Part shown: one piece after another, positions 20,126 to 28,556 of the stretch | Layout: each line of letters begins with the position of its first letter | How positions within the stretch are numbered: position 1 is the first letter of the stretch | IMG/VR virus record: IMGVR_UViG_3300011114_000891 | Span: 1 to 28,556 of that record | DNA length: 28,556 bases | DNA from: a virus | Direction: 5' to 3' (one strand) | Made by a program: the position numbers and the translations under genes | The notes under the pieces: generated by a model | The model's input: only the letters and a program-made list of their open reading frames with translations | What the model was told of the DNA's origin: nothing | The model's database searches: none

Positions 20126-21931
20126 ATGGCGCGTACCGTAGCGGAGATCGACGGCGACTCTAGTGGCCTCGTCGGAGCCCTCGACAAGGGCCGCGACGGA
20201 ATGGCGAAGATGGAGGCCTCGGGGAAGAAGCTCTCCGACCAGCTCCGCGAGGTGACCGACAAGGCCGACCAGGCGGCCGGGGCGATCGTCGAGAAGATCG
20301 GCGGTCCCAAGGCGATCGCGGCCCTCGGCGGAGCAGGGATCGCACTGGGCGGCGCGAAAATGGCGGCCGACTTCTTCCTCAACTCGGTCGAGAAGTTGTT
20401 CAAGTCCATGGGCGACGAGGGGATGAAGGTCTGGGAGGACGTGGAGAAGGCCCTCGACGGGATCACCGGTGCGTTCGCCAAGGTCATCCTCGGCGGCGGA
20501 TCGGCCGAGGAGATGGGGAAGAAGTTGATCGTGGTCTTCGACGGCATGGCGAAGATCGTCGAGGTCCTCGTGACCTACGGGTTCCCCATGCTGAAGGTCG
20601 CCTTCGACACGATCTACTGGGTCATGGAGAAGCTCGGCCAGATCACGGCCGCGGACACCGAGAAGTTCGACGCCCTCAAGCGGGCCCAGGACAACTACGC
20701 CTCCTCGGCCTCGGTCACCAACGTGGAGAACCTCGCCAAGGCGTACACTGACCTCTCGACGAGCCTCCAAGGTGTGATCGGCGACGAGACGGCCCTCGCG
20801 ATGACGGCCAACGACCGCGCCCAGGCGGAGCTGCAAGCGTTGAAGTCCTCTTTCATCAAAGTGGGCGACATCATTCGCGACACCGAGATCCGGAAACAGG
20901 TCGAGAAGTCGCGAGCGGTCATCGAGGCGCAAGCGGCGGCCGAGGTCGCGAACCTCGACCTCTCCTCCTATGGTATGTCCTGGAAGATGGTCGCCGAGCG
21001 CGAACTGGCCGACCGCGTCGCAACGAAAACGGGCGAGCTCTACTCGTCCATCGCCAAGCAGTTCGCGGAGTCGGGGAAGAACGCCTACTCCTTTATGCCC
21101 GAAGCTCTCAAACTGGCCTACGACTCGGCGGAGGCCGACCTCTCGCTTCTCTGGGAGAAGGCGAACGAGCTCTACGACCGCTACGTTGGCAAGGAACCCA
21201 AGCCCCCTTCGACGGGCGGCGGCACTCCCAAGCCCCCGAAGGCGGACCCAGTCGCGGACGCAGTCGCGGAGGCTCGGAAGCGGGCCGAGGCGTCGGCCGC
21301 GGCGGCGAAGATTGAACTCGATGCGACGATGCAAGCGACCGGCGATTGGTGGAAGGGTGTCACAACCGGGTTCAACCCGAGCGAGGGGTTCGTCGACTCG
21401 TGGCGCACTGTCGCGGGCGAGGTCGGGGAGATCTGGGATGGGGTCGTCAAGGCGATCACGACTACCGAGGAGACGTTGGGCACCGCGACCCAGAAGACCG
21501 AGGAGGCCCACTCGGCGTTTTACGACAAGTACGTCGCCCAGAACGCGAAGATGGTCGCAGTCGGTATCGCGAGCGGCGAGAAGATCGCAGACATCGGCCG
21601 CAAGGCGATCGGCGCGGTCATCTCGGCCCTCGGCGACGAGGCCCTGTCAATGGCCTCCATTGAAGCTTTCAAGGGCAACTTCGCCGGAGCTGCGGGCCTC
21701 ACCGCGGCGGGTATGGCGGCCTATGCTACGGCGGCCGTTCTAGGGGCCTCTGGGAAGAAAGCGGCGACCGCGACCGCGGCCACGGCGGCCCCTGCGGCGG
21801 TCACAAACAACCAGACCAACTTCAACCTCCGAGTTGACGCGGCCTTCGCGGACGAGGAATCGATCGCTCGGTCCTTCGCTCGAGCGCAAAGTCTCGCGTC
21901 GAACCGTTACATGGCCGCGGGCTACCAGTAG
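20126..21931 (+). CDS. Tail tape measure protein
   Basis: This 601-aa protein starts at ATG 20126, 4 bp after the chaperone frame, with AAGGGG 8 bases upstream. It is helical and Ala-rich with hydrophobic segments at about 63-85 (IAALGGAGIALGGAKMAADFF) and 135-165, a Pro/Gly linker at about 356-375 (KEPKPPSTGGG), and a hydrophobic Ala-rich C-terminal part from about 518. Tape measure proteins set tail length and help DNA cross the membrane. By the usual 0.15 nm per residue the tail would be roughly 90 nm, on the short side for siphoviruses. Position and composition support the call. Confidence 0.85.
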   Translation: MARTVAEIDGDSSGLVGALDKGRDGMAKMEASGKKLSDQLREVTDKADQAAGAIVEKIGGPKAIAALGGAGIALGGAKMAADFFLNSVEKLFKSMGDEGMKVWEDVEKALDGITGAFAKVILGGGSAEEMGKKLIVVFDGMAKIVEVLVTYGFPMLKVAFDTIYWVMEKLGQITAADTEKFDALKRAQDNYASSASVTNVENLAKAYTDLSTSLQGVIGDETALAMTANDRAQAELQALKSSFIKVGDIIRDTEIRKQVEKSRAVIEAQAAAEVANLDLSSYGMSWKMVAERELADRVATKTGELYSSIAKQFAESGKNAYSFMPEALKLAYDSAEADLSLLWEKANELYDRYVGKEPKPPSTGGGTPKPPKADPVADAVAEARKRAEASAAAAKIELDATMQATGDWWKGVTTGFNPSEGFVDSWRTVAGEVGEIWDGVVKAITTTEETLGTATQKTEEAHSAFYDKYVAQNAKMVAVGIASGEKIADIGRKAIGAVISALGDEALSMASIEAFKGNFAGAAGLTAAGMAAYATAAVLGASGKKAATATAATAAPAAVTNNQTNFNLRVDAAFADEESIARSFARAQSLASNRYMAAGYQ

Positions 21932-21940
21932 GATCAACCA

Positions 21941-22786
21941 ATGGCCAACTTCCCCTTGATCACCTGGGAGGTCACCCTCCCGAAGTTTACCGCCTCTCTA
22001 AACGGAGGTGCGGCCGTCGACGTGGAGCCTGTCTCGGGGTTCGGGTTCGGCCTCGCGGCGGTTCCCAATGACGTGGCCTCGGGTGACTCCATCGCAGGGG
22101 CGGTCTGTCTCGCTTTGCAAGCGGCTCTAGGTGGGTTTGCGCCCGTTGCTACCTACCAGTTCACCGCGAACACGATCCCCTCGACCTCGCCCCTATTGTG
22201 GACGCTCTCCACGGCCTACGGCGGCCCATTGGTCCTTGACTTCGGAACCGACGAGAACGCGGCGATCTACGGGTTCGACAACTACATCATCTCGATCGGA
22301 GGCGGGGTCACGACGACCCAGACAACCTTCAACCCCGCGGGCGTCTGGGTACCCTGCGGAGTCGCGGGTGACCTCCGGCGGACAACGGTCCAACGAGCGG
22401 CGGCGAGCTCCTCGGAAATGTCGGGCCTCTCGACCGACGTGGTCAACTGGGGCAAGGTCGCCAACCTCGAGTTCTTGTCCTCCATCTTCCCCGCGGCCAA
22501 CTTGACTCGGTGGTATGCCTCGATCGAACCCTACTACACGGCGGCGGGTCGGGAGCCTCTCGACCCGAACAACACCCTAGAGGGCCTCCTCGCGGCCGCG
22601 GCGACTGGGGTCACCTTCCGTCTCTACCGTCAACCGGCGGACACCGGAGGGACGACCCCAACGACCTACAACGAGGCGCGTATGCCTCTTATCGCCGAGC
22701 GGTCGGCGGTGGCGGACTACGCCCAGGCGGACGACGAGCCCCGCCTGTGGTCGACCTCGGGAATGTTCTTCCGGGGGAACATCTAA
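21941..22786 (+). CDS. Putative minor/distal tail protein
   Basis: A 281-aa protein starts at ATG 21941, with AGGA 8 bases upstream, right after the tape measure gene. It is beta-rich with many Thr, Gly and aromatic residues (FPLITWEVTLPKFTASLNGG, YGFDNYIISIGGGVTTTQTTF) and no recognised catalytic motif. In siphoviruses the gene following the tape measure normally encodes the distal tail ring or a minor tail protein. That role is inferred from position. Its stop overlaps the next start as TAATG. Confidence 0.6.
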   Translation: MANFPLITWEVTLPKFTASLNGGAAVDVEPVSGFGFGLAAVPNDVASGDSIAGAVCLALQAALGGFAPVATYQFTANTIPSTSPLLWTLSTAYGGPLVLDFGTDENAAIYGFDNYIISIGGGVTTTQTTFNPAGVWVPCGVAGDLRRTTVQRAAASSSEMSGLSTDVVNWGKVANLEFLSSIFPAANLTRWYASIEPYYTAAGREPLDPNNTLEGLLAAAATGVTFRLYRQPADTGGTTPTTYNEARMPLIAERSAVADYAQADDEPRLWSTSGMFFRGNI

Positions 22787-25308
22787 TGGCCTCCGACCGC
22801 GTCCTAATCGTTCGAATCTACGGGATCGGCGGGTTTACCAACCTTGCGGATGGATTGACGCTCACATCGAGGGCGGGCCTCGCCTACCTACCCAACACGA
22901 CGATCAACGGAGTGGTCGCGGACATGGGTACGCAGTTCTCGTCGGAGATCCCAGTCTTCGGTTCGATGGGTTCGGACCCGACGACGACCTTCTCGGTCCT
23001 CTCGCTCCCCGAGACGCTCTCCATCATGCTCTCGCGGACGTCGAACTACCTTCGGAACAGCTCGAACAACGGGATCGTCCGAACTACCTACTACGTCACC
23101 CCCGACCCGGCGGCGACGATCTACTGCGACGACACGACCAACCTCGCCGAGGACGACATCGTTCGAATCTCGGGGTCGACCTTCATCGTAACTGCGGTCC
23201 CCTCGTTACAGATGTTCACCGCGACTCGGACCTGGGACTCCCCGAACATCCCGATCGCGATGCAAGATCAAGGGACCGGACAGGTCATCGGCTCCCCGAT
23301 CGTTCTGGTTCGAGGCGCGGGGGTTCAATACTCGCGGGGCGGGATCGAACAGCTCCCAGTCGTGATCTCGACGGCGCCTCTCTCGGCCACCTCGACGGCC
23401 GACGAGGAGGTCATCTTCCGGGGGATGGTCTCCAAGGTCTCGACGGACACCTCGGCGGGTGGGTCGAACCAGATCAAGGTGACTTGCTCCTCCATCATGG
23501 GGATGATTCGGAACACTCCCTTTCGACCTGCGACAATGTCGGTCTATTTTTTGTACGTTCCCGACTCGTCGGGTCAAGTCTACGTGAATCGGGGCGGTGC
23601 AGTCACCCTCCAAGCGAACTACCGGGCGGACGTCTCGGGCCCCCTCTGGGACTGGCTTGACGGACCCTACAAGACGAGGGTCGGGGTCGTTCAACTGCGG
23701 AAGGACGCAACGGGAGGCCTCTACAAGGTCGACCAAGTCACCGACCAAGGCAACGGGGTAGACTACACCCTGCAAGCCTCGGGGGTCACTCTCAATAGCT
23801 CCGAAGAACCGGACGGGTACAACCTCAACGTCCCGATCTTCTTCCACGACGGCGTCTACGCGAACAACATCGGCTCGAACCTTGTGGTCAACGTTGGAAT
23901 CGGCCAAGGGTCGGGCACGCCCCCCAACGGGTCGTTCCTCAACGAGTACCGCGGGGACGGCCGAAACGTCCTCGAGTGGTTCGCCGAGACCTCCTTCGTG
24001 GGGAACGCCGAGACCTCCTTCGTGGGGAACAGTGGGTACTTTGCGACCAACGCCGTGATCGACCTGCTATTCGGGACCTTCAACGCCGACACGACGGGAG
24101 CGGAGGGCGTTCGGTCTGCGGGGATGTCCGCCTGGTTGCCGTTCGGGTGGGATAACATCGAGGAGATCGTTGACCTCGGGGAGTTGAACGAGGTCCTCGG
24201 AGATGACATCAACCAAGCTCTCCCGATCCTCGATAGCGTTTACAAGCCGTGGCCCTACAAACACGCCGCCGCGAAGACGGTCGGCGACGTCCTCGACTGG
24301 GTGTTGAAGCGGACAGGGGCCTACATGGTCTACGACCGCGGGCGGTTGCGGTTCAACCGGTGGACGACCCCCGGAGTATGGCCGACCGTTGTCGACGACC
24401 AGGGCCTCGCAGAACCGCAGATCTCCCTCAACTTCGACCGGAACAACTCGATCCAGACCTGCGAGATCGACTGGGCGAAGTCGATCCTCGACAAGGACAT
24501 CACCCGCGAGAAGTACCGAGTCTCCAACGCGGACGCCCTGTTGACCTCGTCGGGGAAGACAGTCCAACTGGGGAACTTCGTCGTCCCCTACGGGTCGACA
24601 ACGGAGCTCGCCAACTCCCAGGCTATGCGGGACGCGGTCAACCTTGTGACTCGGTTCTCGAAGGCGGCGGCGATCGTGGAGGTCACCTACCGCGACGACG
24701 TCTACGACCTCGAGGTTGGCGAGTTCATCGCCTTCTCGTCCGACTACGTCCCCTCGGCGTCTGGGACGATGGGGGTACTCAACGCGACAGGGTACGTCTT
24801 GAAGGCCGCGAGGTCGTGGAAGACCCCGACAACGACGTACACGTTGTTCCTCTACGGGTACCTCACCGCGGGCAACAAGATCTCGCTTGTCTCCTCGTCT
24901 GGGCGCGTCCTCGAGGTAATCGACGACTACACGATCAGACTCGAGCCCAACGCCTATACGCCGCCGCCCGCCCTCGCTCGCCCAGGAGCTCCGGCGACCG
25001 ACGCCGCCTCGTTCGAGCAAAGTGTCATCAAGTTCGACGCAAAGCTCCCTTTGCAGCTCCTCGACCAGTACGGGACCCCCTACTCGTTGACGACCAGACT
25101 CGTTTCGGTTGACGTTGCCAACGACTACTTGAACGTCGACTCACCGGACTTTGCGGGGGCCGTTCCCGGCGACGTGATCGTCATCGCAGACGCGACAATA
25201 GTCAACGTGAATCCCGAAGGGTTGGCGGCCATGTGGGACGCCTTCCAGGCGGACGGCCTCGGCGAGGTCGTGGGCTCTGTTGACCTCTCCTACCCTTGGA
25301 TGGTGTAG
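22786..25308 (+). CDS. Tail hub/baseplate-like protein
   Basis: The 840-aa frame starts at ATG 22786 in a TAATG overlap with GGGGGAAC upstream; an in-frame extension further left is a shadow of the previous gene. It is a long, mostly beta protein. A stretch at about 625-705 (YRDDVYDLEVGEFIAFSS, then TYTLFLYGY) looks like the hub domain strand pair of tail-tip proteins, and a segment near 500-530 (KTVGDVLDWVLKRTGAYMVYDRGRLRF) also matches hub-type proteins. Such proteins close the tail tip. An in-frame 8-residue duplication (AETSFVGN twice, residues 400-415) is present. No peptidase motif is seen. Confidence 0.68.
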   Translation: MASDRVLIVRIYGIGGFTNLADGLTLTSRAGLAYLPNTTINGVVADMGTQFSSEIPVFGSMGSDPTTTFSVLSLPETLSIMLSRTSNYLRNSSNNGIVRTTYYVTPDPAATIYCDDTTNLAEDDIVRISGSTFIVTAVPSLQMFTATRTWDSPNIPIAMQDQGTGQVIGSPIVLVRGAGVQYSRGGIEQLPVVISTAPLSATSTADEEVIFRGMVSKVSTDTSAGGSNQIKVTCSSIMGMIRNTPFRPATMSVYFLYVPDSSGQVYVNRGGAVTLQANYRADVSGPLWDWLDGPYKTRVGVVQLRKDATGGLYKVDQVTDQGNGVDYTLQASGVTLNSSEEPDGYNLNVPIFFHDGVYANNIGSNLVVNVGIGQGSGTPPNGSFLNEYRGDGRNVLEWFAETSFVGNAETSFVGNSGYFATNAVIDLLFGTFNADTTGAEGVRSAGMSAWLPFGWDNIEEIVDLGELNEVLGDDINQALPILDSVYKPWPYKHAAAKTVGDVLDWVLKRTGAYMVYDRGRLRFNRWTTPGVWPTVVDDQGLAEPQISLNFDRNNSIQTCEIDWAKSILDKDITREKYRVSNADALLTSSGKTVQLGNFVVPYGSTTELANSQAMRDAVNLVTRFSKAAAIVEVTYRDDVYDLEVGEFIAFSSDYVPSASGTMGVLNATGYVLKAARSWKTPTTTYTLFLYGYLTAGNKISLVSSSGRVLEVIDDYTIRLEPNAYTPPPALARPGAPATDAASFEQSVIKFDAKLPLQLLDQYGTPYSLTTRLVSVDVANDYLNVDSPDFAGAVPGDVIVIADATIVNVNPEGLAAMWDAFQADGLGEVVGSVDLSYPWMV
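23983..24030 (+). repeat. Perfect 24-bp tandem duplication inside the tail hub gene
   Basis: Bases 23983-24006 and 24007-24030 are identical and in frame, adding eight residues (AETSFVGN) a second time. Perfect identity including third codon positions means a recent duplication. Confidence 0.95.
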
Positions 25309-25309
25309 A

Positions 25310-26716
25310 ATGGCGTGGAAGAAGATCGACGACTACAACTCCGGCGACACTGGGACGCCCTTCCAACCCTACTCGGCGTTCCTCGCGCAGGGGTTGACCC
25401 AGAACGCCCGTTCCTACCCCTCGGAACTCACTCGGGGGGCCTCAATACCATGGCGGCGCGACAAGCCCCCTCGGTGGGCCTCCTACCACGAGCCCGCGGG
25501 GACTGTAGTCTGGGTCAACTGCGGGGCGAACGCCTCGAGGATCAACTTTCGCATCCAATACGACACCGTCAACACCCACGAGTCCGCCGAGGACCGGATT
25601 GGGGTCTTCTACATTCAATCCCTCTCGAACAACCGGACGGTGACCGTCGACGTCCCCGCGAACGTTGGCGGGACCCCGTTGACGATCGAGTTCACCGCCT
25701 ACTCCGGGGGGTACTCGGGCTACCAGGCGTTCTTCATCGGGTTCCAATCCGACAAGATCTTTGATCTCGGCCTCGTCGACGTCAACTACCTCTCCGCGAA
25801 CACGATCGGCCTCCTGCAAGTCGGGGGTGCGGGGGCCTACCCAATCACGACGGGCGAGAAGTACGAGTTGTTGGTCTGGGAGGACAACTCCTACGTGATC
25901 CAAGCGGCGAACCCAGGTATCGATCTGGAATGGCAACTGGGGTTCGTCCGCAAGGACCCTCACCCCGCCGACTCGGCGAACGGGGTCATCTTCCCCGCAA
26001 ACGCGATCTACCCGGTCCCGATGACCGTCTACACCCAAAACGACAAGGACGCCTCCTCGGCGAGGGTCTGGGAGCTCGGAGCCCCGCGGCTCTACTCCAT
26101 CTCCTACGTCGTCATCGAGGCGGAAGACTACACGCCGCCCGACCAGTTCAACCATTACCACGCCCTCGCGTTGTCGTCGGTCAACTCCGCCCAGACGCAA
26201 GCGATCCCGACCTTCCGCCCCGAGCTCGCAAACAACCAGTGCGACCCCTACAAGTTCGGCCGAGTTGTCACCGCCGCGCCCGACGCCTTGACCTCGACCT
26301 TCTGCGTCCAAACGGACGTCACCGGACGGGTACAGATCGCGATGACGGTCTTCCCTCTCAACGTCAACGCGACAAGCGCGGTCATTCGCTACGACATCCT
26401 CGACTCGACGGGCGCGTCTATCTTTGGCGGCCAGATCATCGAGCCGTTCCGGTCTCCGGGGTTTACGCCCTCCTACTCCCTCACCCCGACGGTCAACCAG
26501 TCGCGGGCCTTGATCGGAGTGTTTGCGGCCGAGCTCGAGTGGGGGATGCGCGACGCCCTCCCGCAGTCCGACATCCAGAAGGGGACCCAAGTCGTCTTCG
26601 AGTTCCCCGAGTTCTCGTTTGACTCGGTGGGCTCGGGCGTCGTTGGAGTCTACACCATCCGGATCGAGTTCGGTATCGCCCACTGGGTCATCGCCTACTC
26701 TGCGAGGTTGATCTAA
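25310..26716 (+). CDS. Tail-tip or receptor-contact protein, unknown family
   Basis: A 468-aa protein starts at ATG 25310, 1 bp after the previous stop. It is beta-rich with many aromatic and Gly residues (YSGGYSGYQAFFIGFQSDK, SYSLTPTVNQSRALIG). It has no collagen-like repeats or coiled coil, so it is not a classic long fibre. Location between hub and lysis genes makes it a likely exposed tail-tip component, possibly receptor binding. No family is recognised. Confidence 0.6.
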   Translation: MAWKKIDDYNSGDTGTPFQPYSAFLAQGLTQNARSYPSELTRGASIPWRRDKPPRWASYHEPAGTVVWVNCGANASRINFRIQYDTVNTHESAEDRIGVFYIQSLSNNRTVTVDVPANVGGTPLTIEFTAYSGGYSGYQAFFIGFQSDKIFDLGLVDVNYLSANTIGLLQVGGAGAYPITTGEKYELLVWEDNSYVIQAANPGIDLEWQLGFVRKDPHPADSANGVIFPANAIYPVPMTVYTQNDKDASSARVWELGAPRLYSISYVVIEAEDYTPPDQFNHYHALALSSVNSAQTQAIPTFRPELANNQCDPYKFGRVVTAAPDALTSTFCVQTDVTGRVQIAMTVFPLNVNATSAVIRYDILDSTGASIFGGQIIEPFRSPGFTPSYSLTPTVNQSRALIGVFAAELEWGMRDALPQSDIQKGTQVVFEFPEFSFDSVGSGVVGVYTIRIEFGIAHWVIAYSARLI

Positions 26717-27186
26717 TGTCTTCGTTCACCATCCCAGTCAACGACCCCGGCGCACCCCGCTTGCAGACCTTCCCCGACGTGATCCGCGGGGAGACGATGG
26801 ACGGGTTCCTCCGTCGAGACCGCTTCGTCTACGCGACCTCCCGCCGTCTCCTGGTCTCGATCCCCAACTACTCGACGACCGCCTCCGGCGCGGTCATCGT
26901 CTACCGAGGGCAAGCGGCCCTGTCTGACATCATCACGGCGAAGTTTCGGATCGTCGGCTACGCCGAGAAGGGGACGGTCACTGTCACCCTAACGGGGGGA
27001 TGGTCTGCGTCTCAAGTGTACGGAACGACCGCCGAGGCGAAGTCCACGGTCCTCTCGACAACGTTGCCCGGCAACGCCTACGTCTCCTACCAGATCACGA
27101 TCACGAAAACCGCGGGTCAACCCTACGTCAACGTCTACGGCCTCTCGATTTACGAGACCCGCCTCCTCGAAATAGACCTCCCCTAG
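26716..27186 (+). CDS. Small tail-associated protein, unknown
   Basis: The 156-aa product begins at ATG 26716 in a TAATG overlap with the previous stop, with GAGG about 9 bases upstream. It opens MSSFTIPVNDPGAPRLQTFP and its C-terminal two-thirds are regular beta strands (GTVTVTLTGGWSASQVYG, VSYQITITKTAGQPYVNV), like a jelly-roll or Ig-like fold. The tight coupling to the preceding gene suggests the two products act together at the tail tip. No function is known. Confidence 0.62.
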   Translation: MSSFTIPVNDPGAPRLQTFPDVIRGETMDGFLRRDRFVYATSRRLLVSIPNYSTTASGAVIVYRGQAALSDIITAKFRIVGYAEKGTVTVTLTGGWSASQVYGTTAEAKSTVLSTTLPGNAYVSYQITITKTAGQPYVNVYGLSIYETRLLEIDLP

Positions 27187-27214
27187 TCCCCTCACCCTCC
27201 GCTTGGAGCTCCCA

Positions 27215-27589
27215 GTGTCGATCATCTCCGCCGCCTCCGTCTTTCGCGCCCTCGTCGACTCCAAGGTGGAGGCCACCCGCGACGGGTTCCTCCTCCGAGA
27301 CATCAACTCTCACACTGTCTCCGTTGGGACCTCGTTCTGGGACGAGTCGCAGCTCCTGGCCGTCCTCGAGGAGGTCTGCGTCGTCCTCCGCAAGCGGGGC
27401 GCGGCGGTGACTCCCAAGATGAAAGCCTCGGTGAAGCTCGACAAGCCCCGCCCGACCGAGGGCCTCCGCATTGACCCGCTCCCCGAGACCCCCAAGGCGG
27501 CCCCTAAGAAGGCCGCCGTCGAGGTCCTCGCACCTGCGGCCCTCAAGTCCGCTACCAAGGCCTCCAAGGGCCGTTCCAAGCGAGGATAG
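27215..27589 (+). CDS. Unknown protein with basic C-terminal tail
   Basis: A 124-aa protein is best started at GTG 27215 (first residues after Met SIISAASVFRALVDSKVE), with GGAG 7 bases before it; an in-frame TTG at 27203 has no better site. The first 75 residues look like a small alpha/beta domain. The last 45 are a disordered Lys/Pro/Ala tail ending SKGRSKRG, which could bind DNA, RNA or a membrane surface. It lies directly before the endolysin gene (1 bp gap). It might be a minor virion or lysis-associated protein, but no family is recognised. Confidence 0.6.
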   Translation: MSIISAASVFRALVDSKVEATRDGFLLRDINSHTVSVGTSFWDESQLLAVLEEVCVVLRKRGAAVTPKMKASVKLDKPRPTEGLRIDPLPETPKAAPKKAAVEVLAPAALKSATKASKGRSKRG

Positions 27590-27590
27590 G

Positions 27591-28169
27591 ATGACCGAAC
27601 AGACCCCCGCCGAGAAGTTGATCGAGGTCGCCAAGGCCGAGGACGCGAAACACGTCCGCGAGGTCGGGGGGATGAACCGAGGCCCCGACGTCGAGAAGTA
27701 CCAGAAGACGGTCGGCCTCTCGCCGGGGTCGCCATGGTGTGCGGCGTTCGTCGCCTACTGCGTCAAGGAGGCGAAGGGCCTCACCGTTGCGCCCCTGTGG
27801 TGTAGTGGGTCGGCGATTACCCAGTGGCATAAGGGAACGCGGAGGATGCTCCCCGAGGGGTTCACGACCCCCGAGAAGGGCGACTTCCAGACCAAGGTCC
27901 GCCCAGGCATGATCTGGGTTCGGGCCAAGGATGGGGCGGGGGCGGTATCCGCCCGCAAGGGGACCTGGGTACAGGGTCACACTGGGATCGTGGTCGCCGT
28001 TGACGCCGAGGGGTTTCACACCGTAGAGGGCAACACGAACGGGGCGGGCTCTCGCGAAGGCGACGGCGTCTACTCCAAACTCCACAAGTGGAGCTACACG
28101 ACGGACATCGTTCGGACGGTCGGATGGTTCGACCCCGAGTTCGTAGGTAGGACCCTCCCCAACTCGTAG
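27591..28169 (+). CDS. CHAP-like cysteine endolysin
   Basis: This 192-aa protein has the NlpC/P60-CHAP-type layout of phage endolysins, which cut peptidoglycan to release progeny. The active-site Cys is in GSPWCAAFVAYCVKEA (Cys 50), the His in QGHTGIVVAVD (His 130), and a third polar residue in FHTVEGNTN (Glu 146/Asn 148). The segment RPGMIWVRA matches the conserved P-G-D/M-I before the His. A start at ATG 27591 has GAGG 5 bases upstream. There is no signal peptide and no separate cell-wall-binding domain, so export probably needs the holin downstream. Amidase versus endopeptidase specificity cannot be told. Confidence 0.85.
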   Translation: MTEQTPAEKLIEVAKAEDAKHVREVGGMNRGPDVEKYQKTVGLSPGSPWCAAFVAYCVKEAKGLTVAPLWCSGSAITQWHKGTRRMLPEGFTTPEKGDFQTKVRPGMIWVRAKDGAGAVSARKGTWVQGHTGIVVAVDAEGFHTVEGNTNGAGSREGDGVYSKLHKWSYTTDIVRTVGWFDPEFVGRTLPNS

Positions 28170-28177
28170 GATCCCCC

Positions 28178-28423
28178 ATGGTCAAGTTTACCCACTCGAA
28201 AGGTCGGATCAACGGAGGCCTCGCCCTCTCGGCCACCCTCGGAGCGTTGATCCCGATCGTCGCAGTCGCCGCAACCGGTGGCCTCGCCGCCGTCCCGATC
28301 GCCATGTGGATCGGACTGGGGTCGGTCGTCTCCGGCCTCCTCGCAGGGAACGTCGAACGGAAGAACGCAGTCGACCTCGTCCTCGAGACCGAGGAGAAGA
28401 AGGCGGGCCGCTCCGATGGGTAA
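28178..28423 (+). CDS. Holin candidate
   Basis: An 81-aa protein starts at ATG 28178, 8 bp after the endolysin, with AGGA upstream. It has two hydrophobic stretches (about 13-34 and 36-57) separated by a short Gly/Pro turn, and a highly charged C-terminal tail (VLETEEKKAGRSDG). This is the size and topology of class II holins, which make the inner-membrane holes timed for lysis. Position next to the endolysin is the main support. It could instead be an antiholin. Confidence 0.6.
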   Translation: MVKFTHSKGRINGGLALSATLGALIPIVAVAATGGLAAVPIAMWIGLGSVVSGLLAGNVERKNAVDLVLETEEKKAGRSDG

Positions 28424-28556
28424 CCCGCCCACCGGGTCAATCGAGGCCCTCGTATCGCGAACCTCGGTCACCCTCCCGACCCTCTGGAAGGTGGTCTGGG
28501 CGGTGACCTCGATCCTTGCGGCGTTGATCTTGGGCCTCCTTGGGATGCTCTACCAG
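28416..28556 (+). CDS. Second lysis-region membrane protein, 3' end cut by window
   Basis: A frame starts at ATG 28416, overlapping the holin stop by 8 bp, and remains open to the edge (47 codons). Residues about 23-45 (LWKVVWAVTSILAALILGLLGM) form one membrane span after a short polar N-terminus. It might be a second holin or the membrane-anchored spanin subunit (Rz-like); the missing part would decide. An AAGG site lies farther upstream than usual. Confidence 0.6.
   Translation, partial: MGNPPTGSIEALVSRTSVTLPTLWKVVWAVTSILAALILGLLGMLYQ

Noticed and set aside
19775-21511. 578-codon minus-strand open frame across chaperone and tape measure
   Set aside because: Antisense shadow of well-supported genes with low-complexity composition and no motif.

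Overview
The window is a contiguous part of a tailed dsDNA bacteriophage genome (or a prophage). It is GC-rich and tightly packed, with ATGA, GTGA and TAATG stop/start overlaps, and contains no rRNA, tRNA, CRISPR array or insertion sequence that I can see. The host cannot be named from the sequence; the high GC content only points to a GC-rich bacterium. No integrase, repressor or other lysogeny gene lies inside the window, so lifestyle is open. The genes indicate a siphovirus: tail tube, frameshifted tail chaperones, tape measure and hub are present, and no contractile sheath is seen. The head genes resemble those of Mu-like phages (DUF935-type portal, MuF-like domain, gpI-like protease/scaffold, gpG-like protein).

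Positions 1-8044, all on the minus strand, form the DNA-metabolism arm. In transcription order it holds a Toprim/DUF927 primase-helicase of 933 aa, two small unknown genes behind a likely internal promoter, a YqaJ-type exonuclease, a RecT-type annealing protein, a small putative HTH protein, a small membrane protein, two apparently paralogous small proteins, a RuvC-like resolvase, a Cys-containing protein with a nested in-frame start, and a gene cut by the window edge. Together these suggest replication initiated by the primase-helicase and an exonuclease/annealase recombination pair with a junction-resolving nuclease.

Positions 8045-8700 are non-coding and separate the two divergent arms. 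This control region carries about 13 copies of a 9-mer TGTTCCC(A/G)C in both orientations, a perfect 16-bp palindrome, further dyads and two outward-facing promoter candidates. It is the best candidate in the window for a replication origin and/or master regulatory region, and the most interesting stretch.

Positions 8701-28556 are the late arm on the plus strand: small and large terminase, a 939-aa portal fused to a MuF-like C-terminus through an extra middle domain, protease/scaffold, a head decoration candidate, major capsid candidate, three connector/neck proteins, tail tube, tail chaperones with a -1 frameshift site (CCCAAAA followed by a stem-loop), tape measure, tail hub and distal tail proteins, a CHAP-like endolysin, a holin candidate, and a second small membrane protein cut by the right edge. 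A single minus-strand winged-helix-like gene (13238-13507) interrupts this arm between portal and protease and sits beside a CTAG-rich spacer.
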